Positions 35,946 through 49,251 of a stretch of 64,000 nt of DNA are shown here, piece after piece (positions within the stretch are counted from its first letter, which is position 1; each line of letters opens with the position of its first letter). This DNA is from Gamsiella multidivaricata (lineage: Eukaryota; Mortierellomycota; Mortierellomycetes; Mortierellales; Mortierellaceae), in assembly GCF_025024155.1 (NCBI RefSeq), contig NW_026251763.1, positions 62,001 through 126,000 on the forward strand, in the 5' to 3' direction. The notes beneath the pieces are model-generated. The model was given only the letters and a program-made list of their open reading frames with translations, ran no database searches and was not told the DNA's origin. Made by a program: the position numbers and the translations under genes.

Positions 35946-36045
35946 AACACGGAATACATTGCCTCCCAACCATTGTCATCTTCAGCATTAGATATCCAGC
36001 AAGACTAGCATTACAATTGCAGTGTATTTTATTTCAAACATAATT

Positions 36046-37283
36046 TCATCCGCAGCTTGGCTCGACAATGCTGGCAAGGACATCTTGTGAATCGCCTCCG
36101 GAACTGAACGAGACCTGCGCATCCTCCATCAATGCTGCATAACTGCCTTCATCGTACTGCAGTTTCGAAACCTTCGGCTTCTCTGATTTGATCTTCAGCA
36201 CCTTCTCCTTCGCACTCTTCGCAGATTTGGCGCTCCTGTGCGGAATAAACGTCGGGTTCTCGCCCATACGAAGCAACGGGTTCATCGCAAAGGCACCTCC
36301 CCGTCCGCCATGTCGATCTCCTCCACTGACACTCGTTGACTTTGTCAAATCAAACGCGCTCACCGGCTCTGGTACCGCATCATCCTCTTCCTCTTCCTGC
36401 GCATGGCTCCCTGTAGATGGCTCAACCACGACCCGACGGTTGACCACATCGATCGTCATCACCTTTGCACGCTGGTATCCACTCGCCGCAGCTGTCACCT
36501 TCTCCAGATTCTGCTTCGCCTTTACTGCCTCCTGTTGCCTCTCCTCCTCCGTTAACCACAAATTCGGACGATCTCCTGGAAGAACAAAATCCGTTGCCTG
36601 ATCAATAACATGCGATCGACGTGCACTCGTCCGATCAAACTCCAACAATTTCTCTTTATGAGCCTGCGCCAACGACGCCTTCATGGCTTCCTCTAGCTCT
36701 TCTTCCTCCGTCATCCCTCTTGATTCATGGTTTAACCCGACCCATCCGCCTGCGGCGCCCGTGGCCGCGGACATGCCTCCTCCCAGCTTGCTGGCATATC
36801 CTGCAGTACTGACGGCCGTCGCCTTATTCTTTCGAGTCGCGGTCGCCATGGCCTTTTGTTTAGCGAGCACGGCCTTTTCCCGTTTAAGTTCAAGCACCAT
36901 GGCCTGTTGTTGTTCGATCGAGACCACGGACTTGCCGCAGTAGGTGCAGGGGCCTGGCCCTTCGAGAGCGCAGATGATTTTGCCACAGCTCAGGCAATTG
37001 GGCGCAAATACGTTCAGCTTGTGCTTCGTCGCTATCGTACATTCCAATGTAAATATAGGTGTTCAATTGATAGAACCTTGGAGTGTGAGTTGCTTATGGA
37101 CTCAGAAAGTGTGTAGAGAAAGAAAGAAAGCAGGCGCTTACCAAGACAATAGCATGGCTTGCGTTCCTTGGCAGCGTTGGCGGATTCGGTGGCCAGGTCG
37201 ATAGCACGAATGGCCTTTTCGAGCTCCGAGAGGGGTTCTGCTGCGGCCTTCTTGGCCTGCTTGCGGGTACGGTTGTTGGACAT
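36046..37283 (-). CDS. TRIP4/ASC-1-like protein (RQT/ASC complex), C2HC5 zinc finger
   Basis: Two exons, 37283-37142 and 37031-36046, give 375 aa. The zinc-finger core is split by the intron: 'CYCLG' in exon 1 and 'HKLNVFAPNCLSCGKIICALEG...PCTYCGK' in exon 2, the C2HC5 pattern of TRIP4 and yeast Rqt4. A helical region and 'RPNLWLTEEERQQ' follow. The complex splits collided ribosomes and in animals also acts in transcription and DNA repair. The ASCH domain of animal TRIP4 was not seen; the protein ends with a Lys/Ser-rich tail, like fungal forms. It is divergent from the SIR2 gene. Confidence 0.88.
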
Positions 37284-37835
37284 GGAGATTAGAGGGTGTG
37301 AAACGTGCTAGTCTATGTGTGTATGTGTGTATGCGTGTATGTGTGAATAGGAAGAGAGCGAGAGAGTGGAGGGAGCGGGAGGGTGCGGGGCGTTGTAGAA
37401 AGCGATGCAGATGGGATTGGAGGAGTGAAGAAACGAGATTGAGAAACAGGGACCGAGATCTCTCTTCGTGCTCCACTTCCTCCAACGACCATCACCGCCC
37501 TTCTTCTGTCGCAGCTGGAAGTGGCTTTTGAGTTCAGGTCAATAGGCAAAAAAAATGGCGGGATAAGTGTCCTTCCCTCCCTCGGTGTGACTCTGCAAAA
37601 CGATGCTTTTCTCTCGCTCGGTCTTTTCGTCTCCCGCCCTCTTCTCTTCCCTCTGCTCAACACCACCCGTCCACCGCCTTTGACTCTCAACCCTTTCATT
37701 CTTCGCTCGACACCGACGCTGACACGGCTACGACTAGGACCAGGACCACGACGGAAGGACTCGAACCGCTTTCGCAAACCCACACAGGAACACACATTCT
37801 CTTTTTTTTTTAAACTTAACTAACCAACAACAACA
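37284..37835. promoter_or_regulatory. Divergent promoter, TRIP4-like and SIR2
   Basis: 552 bp between start codons. The TRIP4 side contains a (TG/TA)n-like stretch (37316-37345). The SIR2 side ends in a T-run and ACAACAACA leader immediately before the ATG at 37836. Confidence 0.5.
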
Positions 37836-39972
<2,137 letters not shown>

Positions 39973-40353
39973 CATTGGCTGAACAGAGTCTTGATGTAAC
40001 AGGATTCCACAATTATACAATCCTAATGGGTTCTTCCCTCTCCCCTCGCACTTCACAGTGAATATAAGCACAGTAGATCACAATTCAATAAAGTTACATA
40101 ATACTACATGGTTCTTGGTTTGCCAAAGAGTGATGAAAAAAAAAAACATGTCTTGCGTGTAAAGGAAGAGAGGAAGCACTGCCAATGTTGTATCAATAAT
40201 ACTCTGTCAAATTGTGCTCAGCACTCAAGACAAAAAGGGCTCTGAGAGAACGAAAAACCGTTCGAATCTGCATTAGGACACCAATAAAAAAAATAATAAT
40301 AACAATAATAAACGGGGGGAAAGATGTCCGTACGCAAAAGGTGTCTTAATATC
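39973..40353. other. Convergent 3' flanks of SIR2 and the APSES-like gene
   Basis: Both genes end here. AATAAA for SIR2 is at about 40087; TTATT-type minus-strand A/T-rich signals lie at 40285-40312. No gene was recognised. Confidence 0.5.
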
Positions 40354-40659
40354 TTAACGCAAGTCGTCTTCACCATCGCTGCCTCCGATATCAATATCCT
40401 CGTCGCTGTCCATCTCTTCATCTGCAGCAGCTGCTGTAGTAGCTGCTACCTTGACCGACGACCCCTTCTTGCCGTTCTCAATCTCAAACCCCTCAGCAGC
40501 GGCTCCTGATGCCGGGCGATTATTAGCGGAGGACTGTGGTGCTGTCTTACCACCGCGTGTCGAGGGTCGCTGAGCAGTAGCAGTAGCAGCGAGTGCTGCC
40601 TTCTGTGTGGCCTCCTTCTGTTGCTGTTGTTGATTCTGCTGTAACTGCTGCTGGATCAA

Positions 40660-40699
<40 letters not shown>

Positions 40700-43600
40700 T
40701 GCTGGAGAAGCTGTTGTTTCAAAAGCTGCTGCTGTTGCTGATGCTGATGCAATTGTTGTTGAAGCTGCTGCTGCTGCAAAAGAGCCTGCTGTTGCTGTAA
40801 CTGCTGCTGCTGCTGTTGCTGCGAGGTCGGTACTCTCTGCTGACCAGGGGTCGCCGCCGTCCCAATCACGCGCTCAACTGGTGTCGCCTGCTGCTTCAAA
40901 AAGTTCTTTTCGGCTTCTTCCAACTGCTGCGCGCGAAGCTGCTTCATCTTTTGACGGACTCCCTCAACATCATCATCGGATTCCGTATCGTCGTCCGAGT
41001 CTTGGTAGTCCTTGACTGGGATTACACTCTGACCTGGAACGGCCGAAACCGTTTCATTGATCATTGGTAGAATCGGTCTTCCTGTATGTGGTTCCACACG
41101 AGGTATGAAACCGCCCTGAAGGGGCCTTATCTGAGCCCCAGCAGCAAGCTGTCCTTGCGTGACTTGTCCGAGTGCCTGCAACAAACTCTGGCCAGCTGTA
41201 GGATTGATAATAGAGGGTGTCAGCGATGTGACAGGGACGGCAGTTGGAAGAGTGGCAGCTGCCGTAGGAACACTCGCTCCAGCAACTGCAGCTGTGGTCG
41301 AGGCCGGCGATGCTCCAGCTGTGTTGAGGGTCGATGCGGTAAGGTTGGTGGCGGTCGCTATTCCTGGCTGTGCTTCGACCTGATTGCCATTCAACATGAC
41401 CATGTTGCTCAAAGGTTGGCCAGGTACATGACCCTGTTGCGCAAGAACTTGCTGCAGGTTGGCGCCAGCGTTGGCCATCATGCCCCGGGACAGCTGATGG
41501 TTGAGTGCTCCTGTGCGAGCAAGACCGCTTGTGGGCGGGGACGTCGAAGAGCGCAGCGCCGACAGGGAAACGGTCCTCATGCGGGCAGAGGCAACAGCTT
41601 GGTGGCTCATAAGGGCCGATGCCGTGGCTGTGACCACGCTTGGGGTCACCTTCTGCGTCGGGATCGGCAAGGGGGATGGGAAGTACGTATCCAGGTTATC
41701 ATTCAAGAATGGACCCAGCTTGTGGTGGAGTGAGCAAGTCGCCGCCAATGCACGGGCACGCGCCAGAGGAATCCAGGTTCCAAACAACTGTGAGCCCGGT
41801 TTGCGAACACGGACACGTCCTAGCTCCAAACTTAGCACGATACTACGCTCTTGCTCCGTCTCAACTCCTCCTGCCAACAGCAGCGTGGTTGCATTCACGT
41901 ATCCATTATCGGCCCTTCGCAGTAGTCTGTACTCGGCTCCAGGATTGACGAGTTTGGTGGTATAAAGAGCGACATTATCGATTACGGTCAAATGGATGCT
42001 GGGAACGACTGGATTTGTTGTTGGGATCCAGAGCTGATTTGCCTCGGGTTCCCTGGCGCCATTCTGAATAGCGTTGTCCGACGCGCCTTGGTTGGAGGTC
42101 GAAGCACCCTGTTGACCAGTCGATGTTGTTTGTCCATTAGAACTATCCCCAACAGAGCTGGAAGCGACAGTCGACTGCAAGCTCGCAAGAGACATATTGA
42201 CGTCGTCATCCAGCGTCTTCTTCGGTCTCTCCTCTAGTTCTTCAAAGTTGACAAACGGCGTAGTGTCGTCGTCCGCTGCATGTGACTTTCTCCTGTTATC
42301 GATGCTGGACCCGGCCGAGGCAGTAGAAGTTCGACAGTGGGTGTCAGCGACTTTCAGTGTTGTCGAAGAGCCATCCTTGATAGCTGCTGCCTGCTGCCTC
42401 TTCTGCTTTAGTGCCTTTTTCTTTTCGGCCGACATCCTTGACGATCCGCGGGATTCATCTTTAAACGATCGATAAGGCGCAGTTAGTTACTAGCCAAGCA
42501 TCAAGTATAAAATATAGGATGAAATTCGGATATAAGACTTACTGGGATTGGTAACCTCCATTGGGTTGTCCTGAAGCATTTGAGCAATGCCTGGTAGTAG
42601 ATCCAATCGATATTCATGGCACAGCTCCCTGGCTCTCGCAAGGCCAACCCTATATTGAACAAAAGCAGAAAAAGGAGATAGTGGGTCAGTGTCGTTCACT
42701 AAACAGTTGCTTCGAAGAAGGAAACGGTAAACAATTTTGGCATCCTTACCAGGCTCCTCGGACCTCCATTGGTCCTTCAAGAACAATGTAAAGGGTGGTG
42801 GGTTCCTGGTTGATATCGAACTGCCCATCGCCAATGATGGTTCGGGCAGCCAACCGCAGCATAGCAGCATTCACAAATCCCGCATGCTGCTCGTTGTTCA
42901 GCGCTGGAATGACCTTCTTCTGGATCACTGTGTTACGTCCATTCATGTTGGGATCTGGAGGTGCAACAACGCCAGCGACACGCATCAACCTAAGATCTGT
43001 GCCTGGCATGGTGGTCTCGTAAACCCTCAAGTTTGCGTAGACAGCCACTTTGACGAGAGACTTAGGTGGCTCCGCCGGCGTCTTGGATGAATCATCATCT
43101 TCCAGCTCTGACTCTGTCTCGTCATCCATTTCTTCGTCCTGATCGACCTGCATCTCAACGTCGTCTTCCGCCTTGAAAGCGGTATCTGCGGCAATAGGAA
43201 CTTCTACTGTCTTTCTAGCGCTGATTGATGGTGTTATAACTGTTGTAGGTACAAAAGCTGAGGGCGAGTCGATCGAAGCGGAGGCGGAGGCGGGCTTTGA
43301 GGACGATGGCGTCACAAGTGCTCCGGCTGGACTCTTCGGCCGTTTCTCTGCAGAGGCAACTTCGCTGGAAGAGGTTGAAGAAGCGGATGGTTGGGTTGGT
43401 GGCGGGCGTGATGGAGAGGCAAACATACCGTTGCTTGAGCCGAGATAAGGGGAAGTTGACGCATTCAAGGATGAGTTGGCGGCATTCTGTAATATTCCAT
43501 TCGCAGTATTCCTGAGACTTAATTGACGGTGAGGATGACCGATATGCTTGGCGTTGATATTACTCCAGCCCGGAATCGAGACCTTGCGCGAGAGACTTGG

Positions 43601-46600
43601 GAAGAACGTACCACCGGCTGATGTGCTCAAAAGTCGATCCAGCTCCGACACAGGCATTGACTCTGGGTTGTTGAGCTCCATCAGCGGTACATATTGATGC
43701 TCCTTAGGTGATGACAGTTCCTGTGAATAATCCACCGTCAAGCTGGATCCAAAATCCCCGTCAAAGATGCTATTGGCTCGAGGGGACAGAAGAAGCGAGT
43801 CCGGCGGCATCAAAAGTCCACTCATCGACATCTTCCTGCTGCGTGGTGATAAGCCCAGCAAAAATGAATTCGAAGTTGGTGTCGAAGCGAGATGACTGAA
43901 TGGCGACACTGGAGTACCTCCTGCTGCGAACGAGGATGAGGATGCAGTGCTCCTGACTGAAGGAATAGGAACTGCCATCGCCTGTGGCTGCGTACGTTGT
44001 ACGGGCTTGCGATCCTCGACCTTCCTATCGTCCTCCAGATCCTCAAAATCGCCCCGCATCATCTCCTCATGGTAGTCGCTAAAGTCTTGCTCCTCATCAC
44101 TCGATTCGTTCATAAGTTCTACTCCCATGGACCCTGCACTTGGCACTGCATTGGAAATGGATACAGCTGACTGAGGACCAGGGCGAGGAGGTGATTTCTT
44201 GGAGTTGAAAGAAAGGACTTTAGTGGCGTTCAGTAGGCCATGCATTCCTGCCGCAGCAGTACTCACGGCTCCATTGCTACCGTTGTTGGATGACGAGCGA
44301 GAGGATGGCGTGGAAAAACTGGAGAGCGACCGTGGGATCGGTAGCCGGGGATCTTTTTCGGTATCAGGCATTTGCAGATCCATGAGCACCAGGTCGTCTT
44401 TGCCAAACACGTCATCATCATCGTCCAGATCTTCATCCTCTTCCACGCTCTCATCATCTCCGTCCTCCGACTCGCTGTACTCTTGCGTGTTTGCAGGTCT
44501 CCACTTGGAGGGGTGGATGCTGGTCGGCGTCGTTGCTTTGAAGCTGCCGATGAGAGGGTGCTTTGACTTGAACCGCTTCACTGTGGGACGATTCGTCGCG
44601 GTCCAGTTCTTGACCTTTTTGCGTTTCCGCATGACACTCCTTGCTTTGTGCAGCACTGTATCCGAGTTCAAATGTTGTTGCTGTTGATAGAGCTGATGCT
44701 GCCGACGACGCTTCTGTTTCCGCTCCATTGAATCGCCCGAAAGATCCCCATCGTCGTCATCGTCATCATCGTCCTGGTCGCCCTCTGCATCGTCGTCGTC
44801 TTCTTCGTCGTCGTCCTGAGCATCGTCGTCATCATCATCGTCATCGGAGCCCATGCTCGAGAATTCAGAGGACGACTCCTGATCCGACTCGGCTGCGGCA
44901 CTGGGGTTCTTGATGATATGATTTGGTGCGAGATAGTAATGAATTTTGCGCGAATGCCGCTCATCAACAGCTTTAGCCAGCAAAGGGGTTCTCGGAGGTT
45001 TGTGCTCTGCTGCGCGCTTGAAATGTTGCGATATCCTCGAGGAGACAGTAGCATATGGGGTCGCTCCACTAGTAACATTTGACAGTCGGTTGGTCAGTAT
45101 CCTTTGTCGAGTCCTTTTTTACTTTCTTTTCCTGCCGCTATTCCACACTTCATCCATCTGTGGGAGAAAGGCAAGAAAACGATAGACCCATTTTATCCGC
45201 TGACGAAACTCTAAATAGCCGCTCATTTCAGAGCGGTCTTCCCTCGTGGCCTCTCGTGGCACAAAGACAGGACTGGCCTCGACTGAACTGACGTGGGCCG
45301 GACAAAGACAGGCAGGGCAAAAAAAAACGGGTCGGAAACCCAAAACGATGAAAAAAGTTTTTTTCTCTTGCTCCTCACCGCCTGCTTCTGGCTGTCATCA
45401 CTTATCCCATGCGCATATATTCCGCTTCTCTGCTTCTCTAATGCTTATGGATAGTGACATTGGCATTTTTGAGTACGAAGACCCAGGGGAAGGTTCTCAA
45501 TTGCAATGGGTTTGATGATGAAAACGAGGATAACCATAAAAAAGAACCCCCGCACTGAATGTCATCACTTTTTACTGCCAGAGACCACGATCGTCATCCA
45601 TTGTCCCGGCGTGCACATCATCGCACCTGCATTAGGTCCGTGTATGCGAACCCATCTCCGATCCGGATAGGAACAAGAGCAATCCAGCGAACGTTAAGAC
45701 GTAGAAGCCAGGATCAAGAAAAGCCCGTTGATGACTCCCAGACTGGTCGCCCAAAAAAAAAAAATGCGTCGCAAAGAGAACTGGCGCTACTTGAATTCAG
45801 ATTAAGACATTTTTTATCGACAGAAGAAAAAAAAAATCTGCAGGCAGCGGGCACTCAAGTGAATGAATAATTGATGTAAGAGATACATGCAGAGCCGAGG
45901 AGAACGAACGTTGAAAAGAAGCACAAGAGAGCAAATAGGGTCTCACGCACAATAACCACATACAGAGCCCCCGCTGGTGAATCGATAGATCTACGCCCTT
46001 CTCGATCTAGTTCCAAGCGGCCCCGATTGGGTGACACCACCACGGCCGCAGCGCAGTTCAGATAGCCCACCCGTGGTCCAAAGTGGTTGATCGTGCACAA
46101 TCAAAAATGGTGGAAAAGGAAACTCCCCTCTTTTTTCAATACAGGCACCTGAAGAACGGGGGTTGTGAAAAAAATATTCCAGAGCAGATGAACTTTCAAG
46201 ACGGATGATAATAATAATGCTAACGTCCTTGGTGACAATGAAACGATAAAAAGGCGATCCCTGACGGGTACATAACGACAAAGCGAATGAAAGGGGGGAA
46301 GAGCCATGGAAAGCACACAAATGATAGATAATGGCTGTTTGTGTGTGCAGCTGTAGCTTACCCCAACATGGTATACTTGTTTTTCATGATGCAGTTGGCG
46401 AGCTCCTTTGGGGACGAAGGCTTGTTGCGGAGATAGAGCAGGGCCTTGAGGATCGCGGCAAAGACCTTGTCCTTGGAGTCGTCGGGGTGAATGTCCTTGA
46501 GCGCATACTTGAGCGGGGCCTTGCTGGGGCCCGGCAGCTCGTCTTCATACTGAGCCGAGTTGGAGAGGGTGCCGTTTCCGGATGTGATGATGTTGGCTGT

Positions 46601-46648
46601 GGATAGGGAGTGCCTGCCGCTAGACTGTGGTTGGGTCGGCATGGGCAT
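40354..46648 (-). CDS. Large regulator: N-terminal winged-helix-like region plus two KilA-N/APSES-like domains
   Basis: Four exons: 46648-46362, 45068-42750, 42649-42543 and 42458-40354, joined in phase to 1605 aa. Intron 1 is 1.29 kb, very long here; its exon 1 is tied to exon 2 by the continuous block 'YTMLG' + 'GATPYATVSSRISQHF', which resembles HARE-HTH or GDS1-type winged helices. A poly-Asp region follows. Two related KilA-N/APSES-like domains lie at about 765-895 ('GFVNAAMLRLAART', 'GAWVGLARARELC') and 1055-1165 ('GYVNATTLLLAGG', 'GTWIPLARARALA'). The C-terminus has long Gln tracts (about 1440-1530) and an acidic end. APSES proteins are fungal DNA-binding regulators of morphogenesis and cell cycle. 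The target and role here are unknown. Confidence 0.85.
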
Positions 46649-49145
46649 GGGGCTGGCTCTGGTTCTTAATGGACGGGGAGTGTGTCAAATTATGATATGA
46701 ATTGAAGTGATATGGTGAATAGTCGTGATGATGTGTCCAGTCTTGGTCCTGTCGCAGTTGGGAGGATACGTTGGTTGTACGGTAAACGTGGGGGGAGGTA
46801 GGGTGGGTTAAGGGTGGAGGGGCGATGATGAGATGCGTGTTGTACAAGACAAAAGAGATGCAATGAGAGAAGAGTGCTTTTTCTCTTCTCTGGTGTGAGT
46901 GAATGAGTGAGCGGAGAACAGAAAGACCGAAATAGGAAATAGAAGAGGAATGAAGGATGGAAGCCGAAAAGAGTAATGGAGTATTGCGATGAAATAAGGA
47001 ATGAACACCCAACAAAGAAAAAGAGTAAGAGAGGACAAAAAGAACGTTAAGAAAAGAAACGAAAGAAACGGAAAGAAAAGAAAAGACGTTAAAGGCCCTC
47101 TTTCTCTGGCAAAGAGAGGGAGGGAGGAAGGAAGGAAGGAATAGAAGAAAGGAGTGAAAGAAAAAAACGGCCGGTTGGCTGACTTTTGAAGTGGACCCTT
47201 GCTTGCTTGCTTGCTTGCTTGCCTGCATGCGTTCTCTGCCTGCTTGCCTGCTTAAGTCGTCTGCTTACTTTACATCCTGCGACTACCCGCTGAGCCCCAG
47301 TCTTTACTTCTGCTGTCTTTATGACCCTCCTCTGGATCATACATGCCTTTTCTGGTCTTTGAATGGACTGGCACGTTCAACGACATTGGCTGTGTTTTAA
47401 CGTGAACGGACATCTGAGCGCGACCATCTGTGTATGTGCATCCCATGTTTGCTGTAGAAGGAGGATCGATTGTCTTCCCGAGTCCTGCAGTACCTTGCAG
47501 CAACCAACATGAGCACTAAACAAAGTACGAGAGCAGCATCCACACCTGGCCCCAACGTCTCTCTTCAGAAAAGACAACTAGATCTGAGCCCTTTTTGTCG
47601 CATGGCATGAAATGCGCCCTAATCTGAAGCGCGTATCCCATACCCAAGGGCTTATTATCCTGTTGCAATAACGACAATCGTTGGCTGCCTGTAGGAGCAA
47701 AGGAACTGTGGTGGGAAGTACCGATGTGCACTACAGAGAAAAGAAAGCATGGACGAAAAGGTGCCATCCTTGTGGCCCACATAGTCCACAACTATTCCGA
47801 GCGGACGGATCCATCCCGTCCTACATCTTTCCCCCCCCCCCTACCCCCCGATCTTGCTGCAGACAATAGACAAACACACACGTAGTAGTCCAAAGGTGGA
47901 CATTCATGGCAGACTGCGCGTCTATCCGCCTCCTGGTAAGATCAACGTTCAACTTTTGCATGCAGAAATGACAAAGCCGCCATACCGCTAGGCTATTGTC
48001 TGCATATCTTTCCCCTCGTAAATCTCTTCCGCGTGCAATTCCGCATATAGAACATCTAACAAATATCACAGCGCTCTAATTTCCAACATCCAAACGCACT
48101 CAAAACTCATACATAGCTGATTCCTGATGAGCGCTCTCAGCACGCATCCGTGGCTGTGCAGAACTCTCAATAGTCCATGGAAGGTGCTCGCGTCTTTATT
48201 CTTGATGACGCAAAAGTCCTTTCTGAGCACCTCGCCTCGTTTGTCGCCTCCATTGATTTCAAGCTATCGCTCCATTGTGGATACATTTCTATAAGAAAAG
48301 CAAAGGCCTTTGTAATTTCACCATTCGGCGGTCTAAAGAAAATGATGTTCCGTTACGCTTAGACACACTGACAGGAACCCATCGTACTGCGGCACTCTCC
48401 TCGAGACGAAGTGTGAAGTGCCCTATGTTGTTCCTTGCCAAAAACCTCACACCTTTAATCGAATTAAGGTTTACCACACTTCGGATCATTCAATCCCATA
48501 GCGAGGTAACTCCACCCTTCAACCGAGGCCTGTTCGCGACGCAGCATTGAACATTGCTCACTGACAGAGATGATCGGCAGGGTAGTAGAGAATGCAAAGT
48601 AAATCGGGAATATTTGAGCTTTCAACTCTTTACTGAAATTCAGTCAGTCCACAGGTGCAGATGCGGAGGAGGATGTAAGCACAGCGCAAATGCAAAAGGT
48701 GTTGCCTGGTATTAATCAAAGCCTTGCTCTTCGTCGCATTTCGCTATTTTCTCCTCTGTTTTGCGCCCTATCCTCCCTGTTCTGCTCGTGAGGGCAGTGG
48801 TTCAGTACGTGGCAAAGGTTTGAAAGGAGTGCGCGTTTGGACGTGCGCGCACTAAATTGTACCTTTTTGTTGGTGTCATCGTCAAGTCAGCCAGGTCCAC
48901 CAGTCAGTCAGTCAGGTCGCGATGAACTTTGTTGTCTCCCCCTGTCCTCTTCTCCATCATCACCTCTTCATCCATCTCATCCTTCCTTTGTCTGCATTCA
49001 CCACCAACCCGATCCCTTTTCCTTTGTTTCTTGTTTTCCACTGCATTTATTATCCTTTCGCCCTCACCGTCTCTTTCCTTATTGTTTCACCGTACTTTTT
49101 CTTTCTTTTTTCTGCATTTCATTCAACACATTCAGTTTATGACAC
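46649..49145. other. 2.5-kb gene-free stretch upstream of both the APSES-like gene and NoxR
   Basis: Both flanking genes point away, so this is a long divergent regulatory region. 46700-47160 is purine-rich on the plus strand (pyrimidine-rich toward the APSES-like gene). A (GCTT)n run and a C-run (47830-47842) occur. 48890-49140 is strongly CT-rich, probably the NoxR leader. No convincing gene was found in 47300-48800. Confidence 0.5.
47198..47222. repeat. (GCTT)n microsatellite
   Basis: About six copies of a tetranucleotide GCTT followed by degenerate GCCT units. Confidence 0.9.
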
Positions 49146-49218
49146 ATGTCCGGCCTCAAGGTACAGACTTGTTCGCCCACCTTTCTCAAGAGCTCATCCG
49201 GTCTTGAGTCCACCCTGA

Positions 49219-49251
<33 letters not shown>

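Noticed and set aside
36188..36601. Plus-strand frames inside TRIP4 and other genes
   Set aside because: They are mirror frames of real exons on the opposite strand with no domain support.
37740..37760. A GGTTCGAGTCC-like tRNA B-box on the minus strand
   Set aside because: The flanking bases do not form a T-arm or acceptor stem; it is in the SIR2 leader.
42490..42870. Separate small gene on the minus strand around 42.5-42.9 kb
   Set aside because: It is exon 3 of the APSES-like gene plus retained intron sequence; phases join the neighbouring exons.
46620..47228. A roughly 200-codon Phe/Ser-rich minus-strand frame
   Set aside because: It arises from purine-rich plus-strand sequence in the promoter of the APSES-like gene and has no conserved motif.
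47500..48560. Possible gene on either strand in the NoxR upstream region
   Set aside because: Frames are below 95 codons, with no splice-joinable conserved blocks.
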